From the NCBI GenBank assembly GCA_013399875.1, contig VXAZ01008187.1, positions 124,577 to 188,576 of the forward strand: DNA of 64,000 bases, read 5' to 3'. Positions 1 to 12,782 of this stretch are shown piece by piece (position 1 is the stretch's first letter; the number at the start of each line of letters is the position of its first letter). This DNA is from Gymnorhina tibicen (Eukaryota; Chordata; Aves; Passeriformes; Artamidae). A model generated the notes under the pieces. That model did not search any database. It saw nothing but the letters and a program-made list of their open reading frames with translations, and was not told where the DNA came from. A program made the position numbers and the translations under genes.

Positions 1-556
1 TAACGTTTTCTCCAGCAAGAATGTCAATGTACTTCTCTCTCTCATTACTTTCTACATTTCTGTTTTGCTAAGCAAAAGACTAAACTCTGCTGTATGTAAG
101 AGAACTAGTTTGATCCTGAAGGCTAAAATGGTATTTTTAATAGGAACAGCAGAATCTGTATATCTGTATCACCTTAATGTGGAGACTGTTCTTCAAACAT
201 AAGTAGTTTTATGAGCTGCAGAACCCATGTCTAAACTTCTTTTCTTGGACATGTGTCTGCAAGTGCTGACCTAGTCATACACAGTAGTTGAAATATTCAT
301 TATATCTCAATGGATTCAGTGTGATGTAGTATCACATTAATTTCTTCAGTATAGACAGGAATTTGCCTCCTTTCTCTGGCTAGATATTTTCACCACACAT
401 AATGGTTGACACATCTACCTTTCTGTCAGAATTAATGCTTAAAAACGTGAGAAGTCTCCCTGAGAATTATGGAGGAAAAACAAAAAAAAAAACCTTATAA
501 TGAAAGCAGAGGAACAGAAATTTAGGACCAAAAATATATGCACAGAAATGTCTTTG

Positions 557-583
557 ATTCCATGGAAATTATTTCCATGGAAT
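557..583. repeat. 27-bp perfect palindrome with nested TTCCATGGAA
   Basis: The 13-base arm ATTCCATGGAAAT at 557-569 is the exact reverse complement of 571-583, around a single central T. Each arm contains the ten-base palindrome TTCCATGGAA. It lies in an FMN1 intron. Function is unknown. Confidence 0.9.
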
Positions 584-2876
584 AACCATGAATTAAAATA
601 CCCTTTTTCTAGTCTTCCAGGACATAAATGTACTACAGACTTTCTGGACTTCAGCTATTTTAGACACACTTCAAAGAAGTTCCAGTTTCTCTAGAGAATC
701 ATGCAAGCAGCTTGTGCTAATTACAGAGAGCCAGTTGACAACGCAGTCACTTGCTCTATGGAAACACAGGAACTAAAGAATTAAGAAAACATAAGATAAA
801 CCAAAATACTGTAACATCATCCATTCAATTCAAAATTAACAACTCAAGATTCGGATACTGCAGGAGACAATATTATGACTGCACAAGCAGCTATCAAATG
901 CATGAATAAAACCTGTTGATCAGTTTTATCCTTAACTTCTTTGACTTCTAATATTCCTAACAGGCCTAGTCAGCCTCACACACACGTGTTCTTTGTTATG
1001 TCCATTTGCTTTTCAGTTGGTTTCCCACACATCAAGCCAGACTATGAGCCTCAGGAGGGAGTTAGCTACTCCTCCAAGCTGCTATGAGTCATTGTGATGT
1101 CTGCTGCGTAGGCCAAATTAAGCCTGAATTTCTTGCTTCCACTAGGCAACAAGAACAATGAGGAAAAACATGACAAGGAGGTGAGAAAAGATCAAAAAGC
1201 CAGGAATACTCTCCCTCAATATCCCTGCCTTCCTGTCATAGTTGTCATAGTGCATGGTAATGAAGAAAGTACATCAAAGACACAGTGTAGAATTGCAAAA
1301 GAGATTACTGTATTCCAACTTTCAAGTCTTCAGTCTTAAATCCTATTTTATCATGACAAATAAAAAAAAAACTATGCTACCTCATAAAATATGTACATAT
1401 TCGTGTACCCTGTTAGAAGTACAAAGACGAATGTTGACAAATTTATCCTTGGATTTGAACATACATTTTGTCTAAGCATAAAATAAAGCTGTGCTAAATG
1501 AATACTTACCTAATAATTCATCCTCTTATTGTTGTTTTTATATAAATTCCTCTTGTTTTGGTAGATGAAGCTCTTGATCACAGAAATTAAAACACTAATG
1601 TAAACTGTTGAATGAAAGTTAATAAAACGAACCACTTCAGCATTTTTTATGATTTAGATATTCATCTATTCAGGAACATCAGTGGAGGAAGACTGGAATC
1701 ACAAACATCTCTGCCACACACAACTTTTGAACTCCATTCTGAGATCAAGAATTTTTCACTTGATCTTAATTGTCAGGACAAGACACTGAGGTAAGAAACA
1801 GGGTTTGTGGTTGAGACCAGTCAGTTTAAATAATGCAGATGGTTAACCTGCATTATAGCACGTTTTTAAGAAGCCCATTTATTAAAAGGGGGGGTCAAGA
1901 AGCTTCTAAAGTATTAATGGCTGGAAGGGAATTTTGGATGCAAAGGGGCATGAGGGGAAAGGCCAGTATACACGTGCACTTTGAAGGTACCTACTAGTGT
2001 CAGAGAAAAGATAGTGAATTTATAAGTTTTGCTGTATTGCCACTTTCATATTAATAAAAAACCCCACAAACCCCAGCAATAAGACCAACATTGAATACAA
2101 ACCCCCTTCTTTTAGTCGTATCATCACTACTCATGAACAGTATCTCGCTTCACTTGTAGGAGACTATATAAATTTATTCCTGTGCATAATGTTTTAAAAC
2201 ACAAGTCCTCAGAAAAGCCAATGTAAGTGATCCATCATGTGCAACTTACAACTGCTTTCTGGGCATCCATGAGTAGGTGAAAGAAACAAACCTGCCAATC
2301 TCTGAGGCACACCTATAACTTTACTGTAGTCTTAACATACATTGCAAACATGGTCTTTGCCTACTTCCTTTAAAAGCACTGCTTACATCCCATCCCAGCT
2401 GAATCACCAGCGGTTTGTTTTCATTCAAATCCCTCTGCCAGACGCTGGAGCAACTAATGAACTGCAGAATCTGGTCTATAAAAATTTGACTTAGCAAACA
2501 AACCATCAAAATGTTGATGACACTGCCACCCAAAATATCACAGTAACAAGAGTAACAATTTACACGGGCTCTAAGCCAGTCTGTCTTTCCTATTCAAATT
2601 TCAAGAAAGCATGACCTAATTTCTCTACAAGTAGTAGAATCTGGAGCTTTTGTTAATTCAGTTTTCTTTTCTTTCTTTCTTTAAGCATATGTTTTGCAAC
2701 AGATGATTACAGTCATTAGAAGGAAAAATATTTATTTGGGTAAAATTAAATATAGCAAGCACATAGCCTGTAATAAAAACCTAAGAGTAACATGAACTTG
2801 CCAACAGCTGAATACCTGTCCTGGTCATCTAAGTGATAGACTCCCACACTTCAGACCAATCAGATGCACCATGAAC

Positions 2877-2911
2877 TCAATTCTATATATTAAATTCAAT
2901 TCTATATATTA
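2877..2911. repeat. Short tandem duplication
   Basis: The 16-base string TCAATTCTATATATTA occurs at 2877-2892 and again at 2896-2911, a 19-bp period and two copies. It is a local slippage-type duplication in intronic DNA. Confidence 0.85.
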
Positions 2912-5900
2912 GAACCATGTTGTTTCTGTCAAAACCAAGTTTTCTCAATCGTCCAGTAACTTTTACACTTCCAGCATTATTCCCACTTTACAAAAAAAGA
3001 AAGATTAAAGCAGAGAAAACTGAAAAAGGAGGGAGAAAGACTAAACAATAAAAAGCAGCAGATAGAATAAATAGGAGTACTATTTCTCATATACAAGGTC
3101 GGATGGATACCCATTGGAATTAGAAAGAACCATACAGCGTTACCCTGAACAATTTCTCACAGCAAAGTAGTATAAAAGCTTTTTTTTAGTTCCACGTAAT
3201 ACTTTCTACGTGGTACTTTCTAAAATCTCCAGGTACCTGAAGAAGAGATGGTTTATTGTCTTTCACTTTAATATTTCAGACTATTCCTCAGTTTATGGTT
3301 AATTTTTAAATATCAAGGACTTTACTCTTTATATTCAAGAATACAAATTTGAATCAGAGTTGTGGTGGGTAAAATAATCACTTTCTCCCTTGTAAGTATG
3401 TTATGTAAATATCTAAATAACAAAAAACCCCAAGAAATATTTTTTCTGTGGAAAGCTTATCTGATAATTAGCACTGCACTTTGGACATATCCTTTCATAC
3501 ACTTGCATAGGACAATATATGAGGCTAGCTATAGAAGTGACCTGACTGGATATGAGCATTTCTCTGTTCATACACATGTTGCAATAATGGTGTTGTTTAC
3601 ATTCTGGACAGTACCAGAAGAAAATCTGCAGCCAGACCAGAGTTCAGCAGGGAACTGCCCCTGCACCAAGGCATCAGAAAAGGCAGTCACGTTTCCACGC
3701 ATTCACTAATCTGTCACTCATTTGAACAAAATCCCACTGGAAATGGGTAATGTAATTTACCAGAAAAACCCTTTCCTCACAAATTTGTACGGGCAAGTTT
3801 GTTGTTTTCAACACATATTTAGCCATTTACATTTAAAAATCAGATGCTGAATTAACAAGTAGAAGTAAACCACACATACAAAACATAAGGTCTGTTTTTT
3901 CAGATAAGAAAATACTGTGACTTATCACCATCTCTATATTAAACAAGATTAAAAATGTCAGAAACTAATCTCTGCAAATGCTCCACCTCTTTGTTTTACC
4001 TGCTTCTGTGTACTTTAATCCTACTTTTACTTCTTCGTGCTTTGCTTTTGGTGGCGGCCAGACAGTCTGGAGTCTCCCTGGAGTCTTGTCATCTTGCTCT
4101 GAGGGACTCAGGTCAGGCTGTTAAAATTACGCAAGAAAAAATTAAAGTCTGCAGTATCAATTGATTCCAAACAGCAACTGCCATGCCCAGCTCTACACAT
4201 GTGCTCCAGAAAGATTATTTGTCTCATTCTACTGACTGAAACAGTGTGTAGTTGGTTGGAAGGGACACAAATAAATCAGTGTATAAAAATATTTTTGAGG
4301 AGGAAAGCAGCATCATACATGTGACATGCAATGATTTGTTGAAACTGTTCACATCACTGTGGAGAGCTGTCTATCCTCTGGTGAACCACCGAGGTGGTCA
4401 CGAATGTTAGGGTTTTCTCCTGTATCTTTATTCCAGAGTGAAAAGACCCATCTGTGCTCCTCTTACAAGTAAACATTAGAGCAATTCACTTAAGACATCA
4501 TTTGACAATATAATTTTCTGGAAGCAGAGCTAGTTGATGAAATTCCTGCCCCACCCCCCACAGATTGCTCAGTCCACATACCAGGTAATACTGCCACATC
4601 AAAAGTAATGCTGCAGCTGTTAATGGGACTGCACTGTCAACTGGAATGCTAAAATAACTCTTTAAATGGGGAAAGGGTGGAGGGGGAATGACCCACTAAA
4701 CAAGCATTCTTTTAGAGGGGGGTTTTTTGTGTTTTTTTAGATCTCCAATATTTCTGTAATCTGATTTACAACATGTTACTGCAAGTAATTGCATAGACAC
4801 AAGTGCAACAACAGTGAAACCCTATATGGAAATACAGGCCCCCATAAATGGCCCACAGGAGCAAGGGAAAGGAAAGGCTAGACCCTCGGACTCTGGCTTT
4901 GCCCTAAGAAAATACAGATTTGCACTAGACCAGACATTAAGCAGACATTTATAAAAGCCACTCCTTCTGACTTCTGTGCCTCCTCCCTCCCTGTGTGTGA
5001 TGACAGCTTCCCAACTAGGTTTGCTGTGGGCCACACGAACGCTGACGCCAGCACAGCGACTGGTGTAAGCAGGAAGGAGCACGCCAGGAATGGGAAGGGC
5101 ACACACAGACTGCAATTGCTGTACATGCCACAGCCAATGAATACCTGTTTTCTCGTCCCCAGAGGTATTTTACTGCAAACTGGTATTATCAGTCTACCCA
5201 AATGTTGGCCAAGATTTTTCACATGTTCTTTTTATATTATGTAAGAATAAAAATTTTAGAGCGTGTATAACCAACACAGAAAATTAACTTAAGTAGCTTC
5301 AGGTTTAAGGTCCAATCCTGAAAACTGAATCATTCAGGTAATTCCCCCTTCAGCCAACAATAGTCTCCTGGGCTGATTACATCTGCCAAAGATGTGTTGT
5401 AAGAATTCTGAGTTGAGGGAATGCCAACCCAAAGGTTACTCATTTAATTAAAGAGTTCAAATCACATTCAAAGTCATTTATGATTGCATGAAAACTTTGC
5501 ATTAATTTTTTTTCTTAAAAACATACTAACTACATCTCCATATGCCTAAGAGCATCAATGTTGCAAACACTTATATTAATCAAAAACTTGAGCTGTCTAA
5601 TTGAAATCACTAAGTTACACCTGGATAAGTTTAAATGCTTATCAATATTGGAAAAGCCAGTTATATGCATGTAAACAAGAAAAAAAAATTACTTCATGTT
5701 CTGCATCTTGAACAAACTGAGCTGAAAATCACCTACAGATTCTTTTATCAACTCTTATGATAAAATTATTCCTACAGGTAAAATGAAATATTACTTTTTA
5801 AAATAAATTCCTCAGTGAAAGAAAACAGAGTGAGATTGAGAAACTATTAAATAGTATTACAGTAAATATCTGCAACATCACACCAATTTAAAGCCATAAT

Positions 5901-6213
5901 TAACATATGGAGAACTGTTATGTAGAGATCTTTTAAAATCAGAAACTGATTTTTAAGTTCTCACTTCTAATTAAGAGGCTTTTACTGTCACCATCAGTTG
6001 GGGCTGAATTCTGCTATAACTGCAGATGATCAAAAATTTTGACAAATGAGCCCCAAGATTTCCTCGGCTGGAAATCCAAAATTTGAGATTGCCAAAAGAA
6101 GAGAGCAATTCTGACATTTTGATCTTAAGTCCCCACCAATAATATTTAAACAAGATATTATTTTTTTATCTTTCTACTTCCAGATCTTAGGAAGAAAAAG
6201 TAATTCAACCTAC

Positions 6214-7584
6214 AGATTTGTCTGATGGTCCATCCCCAGGTTTTGATTTTGACCTTTCAAACACAGCTTTCAAGGACTCTTTTTCATTCCTCATTTTGCG
6301 TTTTAGAGCTTCCAGCTCTGAAGTATCTGCAGTTGTTTCTTTCTTGGGAGGCCGCGTGAATAAAGCTTTAAAGGCATCCAGTGCAGATTCAGCAGGGCTT
6401 GATTTTATCTCCTCAGAGGGAAATCGTGGTTCTCTTTTGCTGGAGGCTTTGTTCTCTTGAGCTTCATCACTATCCTCGGTCTCCCCAGATCCCTCACCAG
6501 AGTCCTCAGTTCTATCTTCATTCTTGGAGACGTCTATGTTTAACAAGTGCGAGAGTTGTTCTAGGAAAGTGGGATTTGCTTTAGGTTCAGATGATTTTTT
6601 TTTAATGGTCAAACCTGATGCAATACTGGATTTCTTAACAGGCTGTCGTAATTTAAGCAGAGCTAAATCATTCTCCCTTGGTTTAATTTCTGTAACAGTT
6701 TCCCCATCTTCTGAGGTTAGTCCCTTTTTCCTCACACGTAGTCCACTAAAGAAAGCAGGCAGCTGGAAAGTCTTTTCAGCCAGTGCTGTTTTTTGGAGTG
6801 ATATATTATCAACTGAAGGTCTTTGTTCTTCATCTGAAAGTTCTTGAGGGCATTCCCCTGTAGCAAGAAAACGAGTGAATTGCTCATCCATTAACATTTT
6901 CTCTTTTCCACTGGAGTCATACTCTAGAATACCGTCCAGCTCTTTTGGGAGCTGCTTAGAGAATGGTGGGTGTAACTCAATGTCATCTGTATCCACAGTG
7001 TCATCACTGTTGCTGTACCCTTCTGACTCTTCCTTATTTTGGTTGCTATTGTCCAAGGCCTCAGCAGACAAAGCAGCATTTTTTAGCCCATATTTGCTTG
7101 CACTGTTCTCATCGGTGTCTAGATCCTTATTCTCCGTGTCCGATTCTGTGTCACTTGTTGTATGAACCAAAGTACCTTGTACAAGAATAGCATCCTTGTC
7201 ATCATTGTCCAATTCAGACAAAGAAGTCTGAACAAACCTCAGATGCTGAAGAAGTAATTCGTTTTGGTCAGCTAACTCCAGCTCCAGGCCTGCTTGTCTG
7301 CCAGACATTGGGTCAGCTTGGCCACTGATACTATTCACGCTGTGCTGATTTTCTGAGTCCTCATTACAACCATTATCATTCCTCTCATGCCAGGTGTTAG
7401 CATGAGTATTTACACGAAATGCTTTAAGCACTGTTTCTTCTTCGGGAGCTGTAGATTCAAACTTGGTTGTAAATCCAAACAGTGTTTTCACAGAAAATGT
7501 AGTGAGAGGGTCAGGGTCGCTTTCTGCTGTGTTCTTCAGGTCTAAAAGCTCACTACAGTCAGGCATCCCATTATGTTCTTCCAT
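6214..7584 (-). CDS. FMN1: Formin-1, alternative first coding exon (LD isoforms)
   Basis: This exon encodes 457 residues, the N-terminal region of the short 'limb deformity' formin-1 isoforms. It is an acidic, Ser/Asp-rich and probably disordered region that precedes the FH1/FH2 actin-nucleating core, which is off-window. Recognisable conserved blocks are FSVKTLFGFTTKFES (about residues 30-44), GTLVHTTSD (138-146), MLMDEQFTRFLATGECP (230-246), TFLEQLSHLLNID (339-351), and the C-terminal block ALDAFKALFTRPPKK (401-415) leading to SELEALKRK and AVFERSKSKPGDGPSDKS (440-457). The ATG at 7584-7582 was chosen because it lies in a strong Kozak context (A at -3, G at +4). The frame stays open 20 codons further upstream to a TGA at 7647-7645 but contains no earlier ATG. 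The exon ends at 6214, followed by donor GTAGGT, exactly at phase 0. Family assignment rests on recalled mammalian and chicken formin-1 sequence, not a search. Confidence 0.93.
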
Positions 7585-8460
7585 GTTGCGTGAAGTAGAG
7601 AATAGGTTCGCTTCCAGCAGTGCTGCTGACTGCTGAGCAAACACTCACTGCGTGCATCCAGGCTGCCGGCGGGGCTGGCTGCCGGCGCTNNNNNNNNNNN
7701 NNNNNNNNNNNNNNNNNNNNNNNNNNNNNNNNNNNNNNNNNNNNNNNNNNNNNNNNNNNNNNNNNNNNNNNNNNNNNNNNNNNNNNNNNNNNNNNNNNNN
7801 NNNNNNNNNNNNNNNNNNNNNNNNNNNNNNCCCAGCAGCTACAGCAGCCGCCCCGCCGGGCCGAGCGCGCCGCGGCTGCTCCCGACTTCCTTGTCCCGGT
7901 GCGCCAGCGCTGGGTGGTTTTCAGCAGAAAGTTTCTGACGGATTCCTTTGCATAGTCTTTCCACTCGGATAAAGAACTTCTTTTGTAAATCCATAATCAC
8001 AAAAAAATGTCAAATGGAAACCCGAGCTAACGACTCTGAAGTTTCCTGTGCCCCCTCCTGAAGCCCTTGCAGAGCCCCCAGTGCCCGGCCGGGCAGAGCC
8101 AACTCGGGTGAGCGCCCTTGAAGCCGAGGAAAGTAGGAAAAAAAGAGACTCTCTTCCGATTTGCTGGAGGTTTCATCTGGAATGCAGATTTCAGCCTCCA
8201 GGGCCATGAACAAAAACCAACGAGACTGGTTTCATATTACCACTGTCCTTGCTCTGCACAGCTTCTGCTGAGAGGTGCACACAGGTACTTATCAGAGACT
8301 CCGGCCGCGCCCAGGGACCGGGAGCGCTGGGCGGCGGAGAGCGGCCAGCGCGCAGGAGAGCCAAATTAACTGTTTAGAAATCGGACAGCCTTGTCCATCT
8401 GCACGGCACCAGCCTTGGATCGTTCCGAACCAGAACAGTCTCTGATGACGTAGTCTGTGA
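7585..8460 (-). promoter_or_regulatory. FMN1: Internal CpG-rich promoter and 5' leader for LD-type FMN1
   Basis: GC- and CpG-rich DNA immediately upstream (minus strand) of the LD first exon, in an otherwise AT-rich intron. CpG clusters flank the assembly gap at 7831-7910 and recur at 8300-8350. A CRE-like TGACGTAG lies at about 8445-8452. This fits an internal promoter for the short isoforms. No TSS can be fixed from sequence. A donor-like GTGAGT (in GCAGTGAGTG, about 7649-7644) and acceptor-like TTTGCTCAG (7641-7633) leave open whether the leader is spliced. Confidence 0.65.
7690..7830. other. Assembly gap (141 N)
   Basis: A run of 141 unresolved bases inside the CpG-rich leader and promoter of the LD first exon. 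GC-rich avian promoters are often lost in assemblies. The true missing length may differ. Translations running across it are meaningless. Confidence 0.99.
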
Positions 8461-11400
8461 TCATTTTCACAGACTGTACTGCTGTATCTATATATACTGC
8501 TATATGAGGTTTATTTAGTTGATACGAACAAAAACACTTGAAGGAAATCAAAAACTGGCCAACAATATTAACAGAACCTACCAGGGATACTACATATTTT
8601 TTTTATCAATACATATAGAGAAAGTTCAAAATACTCTTAAGCACTATTGGTATTTAGAAAGTCAGTAACATTTGTGTCAGGTTTCCATCACAATCTCCAC
8701 TTTTGCTACTTTTTTTTTAATTTTTGGAACTACAGAGACTGCAAACCTTCAGGATTTTACATTCTTCTCATTCCCAGGCCTTTAAGAAATTGTTTAATCA
8801 AATTTCCACATAGGTACCTCAGAAATTCAAGGATACCGTTCTTTTTTCTGCACCCAAGTTAAAGGGTCATTCTACAGTCAGCTGTTTAGCTGTGATGAGT
8901 AATCTTAAGCAAGCAATATGGGGAAAGCTGTCCTTCACAGGGAAATCAGCTGCAGATCACACCACTGTATGTGATTACCAAAAAACATTTACTAAAAAGC
9001 TGAGTATTACAGACAACAAGCAACAACGAAGTATCCCAACATATTTAGCTTCTGGTTTGTTTAAAAATGTAGACTGTACAAAAAGTATTTGTTTGCCTTT
9101 TCAACATATTATAAAACATCATAAACTCAACAGCAAATGTCACTGGTATCTCCTGCAGGGACTAAGTTTCCTGAAAATCAGATTGTAATACTAAGGGTTT
9201 AGATGAAGCTTACAGACACCTTTTCAATTAGAGGGTTGCCTGCATACCTATAGACAAAGGGCATTGGAATCATTCCCATCTTTATCTGTGATTTAACAGG
9301 GCAATGTCTTCTGCCCTGCTGCCTGGCATTTCCTTAGCAAGCTCCGGACTTGCTTCTCCGCTATGCTTAATCATCAGGTGCCAAGGTCAGAAACAACTGA
9401 TGGGTCATGGCTCCCCTGGTTTCTAGGCTTAATATAGATTAATATCACAAAAGGAAGCTCTACATAAAGAAAGAGACACTGAGTCCCTATCACTCCCTAT
9501 GCCAACCTGTTCTTATAACAGCAGGATTTATAAAACAGGTGGAAGGAAGCTACCTCAGCACTGGTTATTTACCCCAAGACAAAATTTCTTGAAGGCAAAT
9601 CTACAGTAATTCTAAATTCCATTTTATGGCAAAATAAATGGGGCAAAGTGACAATACTGAACCGAAGTTTCCTACATGTAAATGCACATCTATTTTTATG
9701 TTCATGATTAATTGTTCATTGTTCTGATAAATTGTATGGTTATGTCTTCCTTAATTATTTATGTGCCTATTTATTTGGGGTTTGGTTAACTTACGATGGA
9801 TAAACATGAAATCATATTTTCAAGAATAGTTTTGTCACTAACAAAAAATATGCCTATGTGAACAACTTCATACCTTTTAAACTAAACATACTGATTCAGG
9901 TTATGCCAAAATATTCATCTGTTTATATTAACAACAACCCACACTTAGAATAAAACTTCCCTGTAATAAAAAAGGGTCTTCAAGCTGTAACAATCCTATG
10001 AATAGAAGGTTAGTGATTACAGCCACTATTTAACTATTTAAGATTTTAGTGGACTTATGAAAAATTTAGTTTAAAAGTGGACTTAAAACAGGAATCTCAT
10101 ACTTTATGTCTAAAAAACATCCCAGCAAAATTTAGGAGACCAGGATCAAATTAGTAGTGAAAAGGATGATGCTTTGAGTGTCAGGCTAAAGCTATACAAC
10201 ATATTAAGGTGCTAGAAATCCCAGAGTTGAACAGTGAATAATCAAAAATCCAGAAGCAGAAATATACCCTATAAAACCAGAGGTAATCTCACAAGTTTGC
10301 AGAAAATACTGCTTTATATGTACCTCTTTTTGTAGTAAACTCTAGGAAGTGTGGAGAAACTTTCAAGCTTTTTGAGCTCTAGGATGAACAAGGAAACTCA
10401 TCACTATATATATGCCTGGAGAAATGACCATAAACTGAGTCGGTGTCATGAATGAGTCAGCCAGTCTCTCAAATTCACCACACAGTCCATGAACTCCCAC
10501 CCTAAAATAAGGCTTTTGTAAAGACCTGCTTCTCACATTCTGATGATCAGCCCAGTGGAGAGTCCTTTGCTGAGGGACTCAATAGCTGATAACGAAATAC
10601 ATATTGGTTACTTACTCAATAGAGTGTTTCCGGATAAAATACATACATCAATATGTGCCCTTAATATTTTTATATTAAAAAGAGGTCATCATTGTGATGT
10701 AAAATGAGATGGAGCCAGTTTGTTGGCAGAAGTGTTTTAATGCTGGGTGAATCTATCTCACAAGGAAAGTCTCTCTGTACAGGCTGTAACACTGCATCTA
10801 AAGGAACACCTTCAAAATCTCTAGAAAAAATCAGTTATGATTATGTTACAAGCCTCTTTACTTAATAAAACTGACAACTCTCTGGTGCCTGAGAAAAGCC
10901 CTTAAAACCTGTCATAGCAACTTCCAAGGCAGTCAATGCACTAATTATACAAAAGGACACCCATTCCTTACAGTTTAAAGCACATTTAATAATCCACACC
11001 CTTTCTGACCTACATTTCATCACAGACAGAAGTCACACCTACAACTCACTCTAGTTCTGTTCTTGAAGTCTCTAAGAGCTCACCTGAAGGAGGTTTTAAA
11101 ACTGGCTTTGAAGAAAAAACACATTAAGCCAGAGTAAAGTAATCTAATTTCTACCACTATCATATGGCAGAGCTCAACACTTCCTGACTCTGTATCTATT
11201 CAGATTGCCTTTTCAGATCACTGTAACAACAAACGCGATAAACATAAACAGGACAGAAAGACACATTCTACAAACACCAAGGTTGCTAAACTGAAAACAA
11301 ACGTTCTACTGGTTTTTCAAAATAAAGAAAAGTTTGCATAACTTCTTGAAAATAGTCATAGAATCAAATATGCACCAATTGTGTCAGGCTTCAGAAGAGC

Positions 11401-12782
11401 TACGAGAAGCAGGAGGCTCTGGTTGTAGCTTGGGTGGCTTGAACTGATCTAAAGTTCAGCTGACAGTCTGCCCTCTGCCCTGTCCTCAGCCTAACTTTTA
11501 CTGTGTGGATTGATAATGGTTTTAACATTCCCCTGCTCTCCTGTTTGTCTCTCCTGCTGATTACCTCGTTTTATACTTAGTACTTTAACTCTTTAAATGC
11601 TCTGAAATAGGAAAGCCAGGAAAGATGGAAGAAAACCTATAAGGCCTTGATTTTCATCACTATTCTCAGCCTTGTTACCTCACTTAGACCATTATGTGAG
11701 CAGCTTTCCTGAGTTTTGAGGGATCTGAGTATCACCAACATAACTGCTTTAAATTTAAGTAATTAATTTTAGATGTAGCAGCAGAAACATAGATATGATA
11801 ATTCTTAGGAGAATTCAGCAATACATGATAACAGAATGTGTGGACACCAGACAAATTTGGTGTAGGGGTCTGTATAAATACCTCTGTATAAATGCAAAGT
11901 GTTTTTTAACATTGTCATCTAAATTCTGATTGACATGAAGATATGGACTACTTTAGAGAATTTGAAAAAACACTGTAATAGCTACATGGTTATAAAATCA
12001 GAAAGCACATTAAGAAAGTCAGTTTATTATTCTGAAGGAGTGCATACTGTATACTTTATCAATAAATGTATGGAATTTATTCCATAATAAATGCCTGTAA
12101 AACCTATCATATGAAAAAGCAATGGTAGATCTGAGACAGAGCTTCTAGAAAGATGTATTGGCTGATCTGGTTAATATGAGCAGACATACAAGTAACAAAG
12201 ACAGGGAACAGAAGATCACTATAAACTTTGTAAGTAAACTAAGTGAGATCTTTGTGCATTAAGGCACAAAGGCTGGCACTTAGTGTTACAAAGAATGGAG
12301 ATGAATTTTTAATCCTTTTCCTCTTCTAGTTTACTCTCTTTTCATCTTCTTTTCATTTCAACGGGCCTTTTGCTGCCCATTTACAGTATGATACAGTAGT
12401 TTAAAGATTAAACAAAAAGATTTATAAAATAAAATCAACATAGTTACATTAATTTATCATAATTTCTTAAGTAATTACTAGCTATTAATTGCAATTTTAG
12501 CTGCATTTTCACCTCTCACTTATGTGCTTTTTTTTATTCTGAGATGAAATGCTGTATAGAAAATAGGGTGGAGTTTCATTTCTATTTTGTTTCATTACCT
12601 TCCGTATCGCTGTATCTGCTTCATGCCTAAGGTTTAAAATCTAATGCAAGATCTTTTTTCATGCTTCTGGTGTGGATTGTGCATTTAAAACTCCTGTCAG
12701 AGCAGAATTCATTCACACTCTCTCTCATCTACATTATCTACCTTGTAACTAATAGAAACATACAAACCTTTTTAATAACATA
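8461..12782 (-). other. FMN1: FMN1 intron, no gene seen
   Basis: AT-rich intronic sequence between the internal CpG region and a CR1 copy. Open frames are short and unrecognised. I see no RNA gene and no clear repeat. Confidence 0.6.

Larger units (their letters stand above)
1..6213 (-). other. FMN1: FMN1 intron downstream of the LD-isoform first exon
   Basis: AT-rich intronic DNA starting at the splice donor GTAGGT (bases 6213-6208, minus strand) and running off the low-coordinate edge of the window. I searched the minus strand for the expected next formin-1 exon, which in mammals begins with residues PDHSLTEQ, and did not find it. It probably lies outside the window. The open frames here, the longest being 115 codons at 3362-3709, have no recognisable family and look like chance. 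Small structures seen are a 27-bp palindrome at 557-583, a 19-bp tandem duplication at 2877-2911, and short inverted repeats at 1830-1856 and 3192-3213. Confidence 0.7.

Noticed and set aside
3362..3709. 115-codon plus-strand open frame
   Set aside because: Composition and content look random. No family recognised, and it lies in an FMN1 intron.
1..6200. The common downstream FMN1 exon (PDHSLTEQ and following coiled-coil residues)
   Set aside because: I looked for it on the minus strand and did not find a match. It is presumably beyond the window edge.
7620..7972. Plus-strand open frames across the N gap
   Set aside because: Most of the length is unresolved bases. The rest is stop-poor GC-rich promoter sequence antisense to the LD leader.
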